A DNA stretch of 64,000 nt from UBA965 sp964539815 (GTDB taxonomy: Bacteria; Chloroflexota; Chloroflexia; Chloroflexales; Roseiflexaceae), in assembly GCA_964539815.1 (NCBI GenBank), contig CAZIKU010000001.1, forward strand, positions 9,113-73,112, given 5' to 3'. Made by a program: the position numbers and the translations under genes. Shown here one piece after another: positions 61,771-64,000 of the stretch. The notes beneath the pieces are model-generated. The model saw only the letters and a list, made by a program, of their open reading frames with translations. It was not told where the DNA came from and did no database searches. Each line of letters begins with the position of its first letter. The stretch's first letter is position 1.

Positions 61771-62895
61771 TTATGACAGTGTAGTGGCACGCAAAAAATG
61801 ATGGTTTTGCACTGATTCAATGACGAGCATTGCTTCTTCGATGTCGGCGATACTGACAAGTCCTAAATATTCTTCATTGCGAAAAACAGCAGCCACATCA
61901 GAATCCTGAGATTGTAGCTTTATGCGCACTTCGTCAAGTGTGGCCGTATGGGCGACTTTTGTGACTTCCCGTTGCATGATTGCTGTAACATACTCGTCTT
62001 GAGTGCTTTGTTCGAGTGCAGTCAAGACGTCGTCTCTTGTGACGATCCCAAGAAGTATGTTTCCTTGTAAGACCGCAAAATCGGGTTGATACGATGTCAA
62101 AATATGGTCAACAACCGTGCTGATTCGTGCATTTGGTGCGAGTACAATTGCATTGCGATTATACGCCATATCGACTCTTTTGGTGTCAAGTAGCGTGCGC
62201 GCGCGTGTGGTATTGCGATCGTGTTCACCGCTTCTGAAAATAATATATGCAATAAACGGCAACATGATATCTCCGCTCATGATCCCGATATATGCCATCA
62301 CAAGTGCAATCGCATGCCCTACATATGCAGTATAGACACTTCCGCGGCGCTCTCCAACAATCATGATGAGCAGTGCGCGGATAATGCGTCCACCATCAAG
62401 AGGCAATGCAGGGAGTAGATTGAATATTACCAACATCATGTTGGACGCAAACAATGCCATCACTGCAAGTTGCAACGATGGAACGGTCGTTGCATTTGGA
62501 ATCATGAATGCATTAATTCCGTAGTCGATGGTGTTGAAATCGACGAATAGGCTCAACAGTGCCAAAATGATGATATTTGCGAGTGGGCCTGCGGCGGCAA
62601 TCCATACATCATGCCAGGAGCGTTTGGGCATTCCATCAAGGAATGCGACCCCGCCAATTGGAAGTAAAAGGATTTCATTCACATCGAGACCAACACTTTT
62701 GGCTGCAAGTGCATGCCCTAATTCGTGTAATGTGACGCATACAAACAGCATCAGAGTCAATAGGACGCCGAATATCATGCCATCAATGCCATTGTTGCGC
62801 CAAATCCAAAGGTCATAGCCGATTAACAAGAGAAATGTGACATGTGCTTTGATGGCAATGCCACGTATCGAGAAAAGTGTCGGTGCAAGATTCAT
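61771..62895 (-). CDS. Site-2 protease (M50) with two CBS domains
   Basis: 374 residues. About six membrane helices; the zinc site is HELGH at 57-61 and the third ligand Asp167 in NLLPALPLDGGR. Residues of about 245-365 form two CBS domains (DFAVLQGNILLGIVTRDDVL, DVAAVFRNEEYLGLVSIADI), which bind adenosyl compounds and may regulate activity. S2P cuts membrane-anchored anti-sigma factors and other regulators. The start at 62895 is supported by GAGG 7 bases upstream. It is followed by the ParB-like gene after 39 bases and preceded by the DDAH-like gene after 11. Confidence 0.92.
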   Translation of the reverse strand: MNLAPTLFSIRGIAIKAHVTFLLLIGYDLWIWRNNGIDGMIFGVLLTLMLFVCVTLHELGHALAAKSVGLDVNEILLLPIGGVAFLDGMPKRSWHDVWIAAAGPLANIIILALLSLFVDFNTIDYGINAFMIPNATTVPSLQLAVMALFASNMMLVIFNLLPALPLDGGRIIRALLIMIVGERRGSVYTAYVGHAIALVMAYIGIMSGDIMLPFIAYIIFRSGEHDRNTTRARTLLDTKRVDMAYNRNAIVLAPNARISTVVDHILTSYQPDFAVLQGNILLGIVTRDDVLTALEQSTQDEYVTAIMQREVTKVAHTATLDEVRIKLQSQDSDVAAVFRNEEYLGLVSIADIEEAMLVIESVQNHHFLRATTLS

Positions 62896-62906
62896 AAATG
62901 CCTCAA

Positions 62907-63860
62907 TTACATCTCGCGTGCAACGATGCCTGTCAGGCACCCAATCGCACCCGCAGCCTTTGCGAGTTCGTCGACTGGGGATGTGATACACGTGATTCCA
63001 TGGTGTTCAAACCAAGCCTGTGTCCGTGGATTACCAGCGGCCATGACAATTTTTCGTGGTGCAATTGTCACGAAATTGAATGCAGCACCACGCCGCACTT
63101 CATCGTTTTCGGGTAACATGGCAACATGATACCCACGTTCACGTAATGCGTCGACACCACGATGAACAAAACGACTTGGCCACGCTATCGCCAGATCACG
63201 GTCTACAATTCGTAGCATACCCATTAAGTGCATCGAGCCGAATGGTAGATCAACTTTTATCATGCGGATGCCCATACCGGTTAGTAATTGTTCTATCTGT
63301 GTGGCACCCTCGTCGTTTGTGCGCAGCCCTCGTCCAACTAATGCAGTTTGTGGGTCAAGCCACATCAAGTCAGCACCTTCAAACGTGCCGCGATTGTTGA
63401 TACTCCGCAATATTGGCACACCAATATCGCTCAGTCGTCGTGCTGCAACACGTTCTTCGCCAGCACGTACTTGCGATGCTGGTCGCGCAATAATTGCACC
63501 TTCTGGCGTCATTACGAATACATCAGCCATGAACATTTGATTTGGTGTTGGTTGTGTTGCGGGATCAGCATATGTGACGATAATGCCATGGGATCGATAC
63601 ACATCAGCGAGTGCATCATGTTGTGCTTGTGCGCGGGCTAAATCGAGTGGTTCGAGCATATTCACTGCATCAGGATTGGCAGATGCCAACAGTTCGGCAC
63701 CTGGTCGATGCAGGAGCACATGTGTTAATCGCTGGTATTCGCTGTCGATTCCACATGCACCCCAGATTCCACCGAGTTCGCCACGGAGCGAATGTGTTCG
63801 CGGTTGCCAGCCACTTCCACCATATGCGGATTGCGTGTGATTCGGGTCGACGTTGATCAT
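62907..63860 (-). CDS. DDAH/arginine deiminase-like hydrolase, second paralogue
   Basis: 317 residues, pentein fold. It shows DVFVMTPEGAIIARPASQVRAGEE, FEGADLMWLDP, RGLRTNDEG and the His in GSMHLMGMLRIVDRD; the C-terminal nucleophile is Cys in GAIGCLTGIVAR, lacking the Pro-Arg that follows in the paralogue at 31854-32723. GGAGGAG lies 6 bases before the ATG at 63860; the longer frame is discarded. Substrate unknown. It could act on a guanidino compound such as methylarginine, but amidinotransferase-type enzymes are not excluded. Confidence 0.83.
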   Translation of the reverse strand: MINVDPNHTQSAYGGSGWQPRTHSLRGELGGIWGACGIDSEYQRLTHVLLHRPGAELLASANPDAVNMLEPLDLARAQAQHDALADVYRSHGIIVTYADPATQPTPNQMFMADVFVMTPEGAIIARPASQVRAGEERVAARRLSDIGVPILRSINNRGTFEGADLMWLDPQTALVGRGLRTNDEGATQIEQLLTGMGIRMIKVDLPFGSMHLMGMLRIVDRDLAIAWPSRFVHRGVDALRERGYHVAMLPENDEVRRGAAFNFVTIAPRKIVMAAGNPRTQAWFEHHGITCITSPVDELAKAAGAIGCLTGIVAREM

Positions 63861-63905
63861 TGCACTCCTCCCGGTTCCTGCCAAATTTGTCTCTAGCAGT
63901 GTTAT

Positions 63906-63934
63906 TTGCAAAAAGTTATCTGTAATGGTATTAT
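63906..63934 (+). promoter_or_regulatory. Promoter of the tRNA-Lys gene
   Basis: TTGCAA and TATTAT are 17 bases apart, the -10 being extended (TGG before it). The predicted start lies about 8 bases before the tRNA. Confidence 0.65.
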
Positions 63935-63948
63935 ACACCTCGTTGCTT

Positions 63949-64000
<52 letters not shown>

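Overview
The window is a gene-dense bacterial chromosome segment (G+C close to one half, no gene-free stretch over 300 bases, no rRNA, phage, transposase or CRISPR). The gene set points to Chloroflexota, probably class Chloroflexia: many GT-C-like membrane proteins with extracytoplasmic beta-sandwich domains, a cell-wall peptidase with LGFP-like C-terminal repeats, a GH78 rhamnosidase, and an orphan ParB/WYL pair. This is inferred from gene content only; no 16S or marker gene is present.

Region 1 (1-1905): the 3' part of a D-threonine-aldolase-like gene, an unrecognised 325-residue protein, and a convergent CAT-anticodon tRNA that abuts it. Region 2 (1965-23160, minus strand): an almost gapless run of 16 genes that builds and displays envelope glycans. 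Reading downstream it starts at a near-consensus promoter before tRNA-Ile and tRNA-Ala, then has a cupin, an unknown 112-aa protein, a short ComEC, a Pcs-like CDP-alcohol phosphatidyltransferase, a degenerate ABC half-exporter, two related GT-C-like proteins, two methyltransferases, a Wzx/MurJ-type flippase, four GT4 glycosyltransferases, a secreted propeller/Ig-like protein and a further GT-C protein. Region 3 (23269-30545, plus strand) diverges from it: M14 peptidase, NodB-type deacetylase, a Wzz-like/Wzm permease fusion, Wzt ATPase and a glycosidase lipoprotein, i.e. an ABC-dependent glycan export and processing operon. Regions 2 and 3 together look like one envelope-glycan locus split by a tRNA promoter.

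Region 4 (30576-43670) is a mixed catabolic and peptidase region: M20 hydrolase, DDAH-like hydrolase, GH32 invertase, a membrane protein, GNAT, Gfo/Idh/MocA oxidoreductase, ThuA-like protein, MFS transporter, EVE protein, M32 carboxypeptidase, SIMPL protein and GalT. Region 5 (43667-46669) has a GNAT and a minus-strand EamA-larB-larE set whose transcript looks leaderless. Region 6 (46712-55076) carries a glycogen-synthase-like GT4, an unknown protein, the ComM/YifB ATPase, then a coupled run of small hydrolases ending in tandem duplicated alpha/beta hydrolases and an M20 peptidase.

Region 7 (55083-63860, minus strand) holds GH78 rhamnosidase, a DEAD-box RNA helicase, WYL regulator, ParB-like protein, a site-2 protease with CBS domains and a second DDAH-like hydrolase. 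The window ends inside a tRNA-Lys gene with its own promoter. Many start codons were moved inward from the longest open frame because a Shine-Dalgarno sequence, a paralogue alignment or a neighbouring stop codon favours the internal start.
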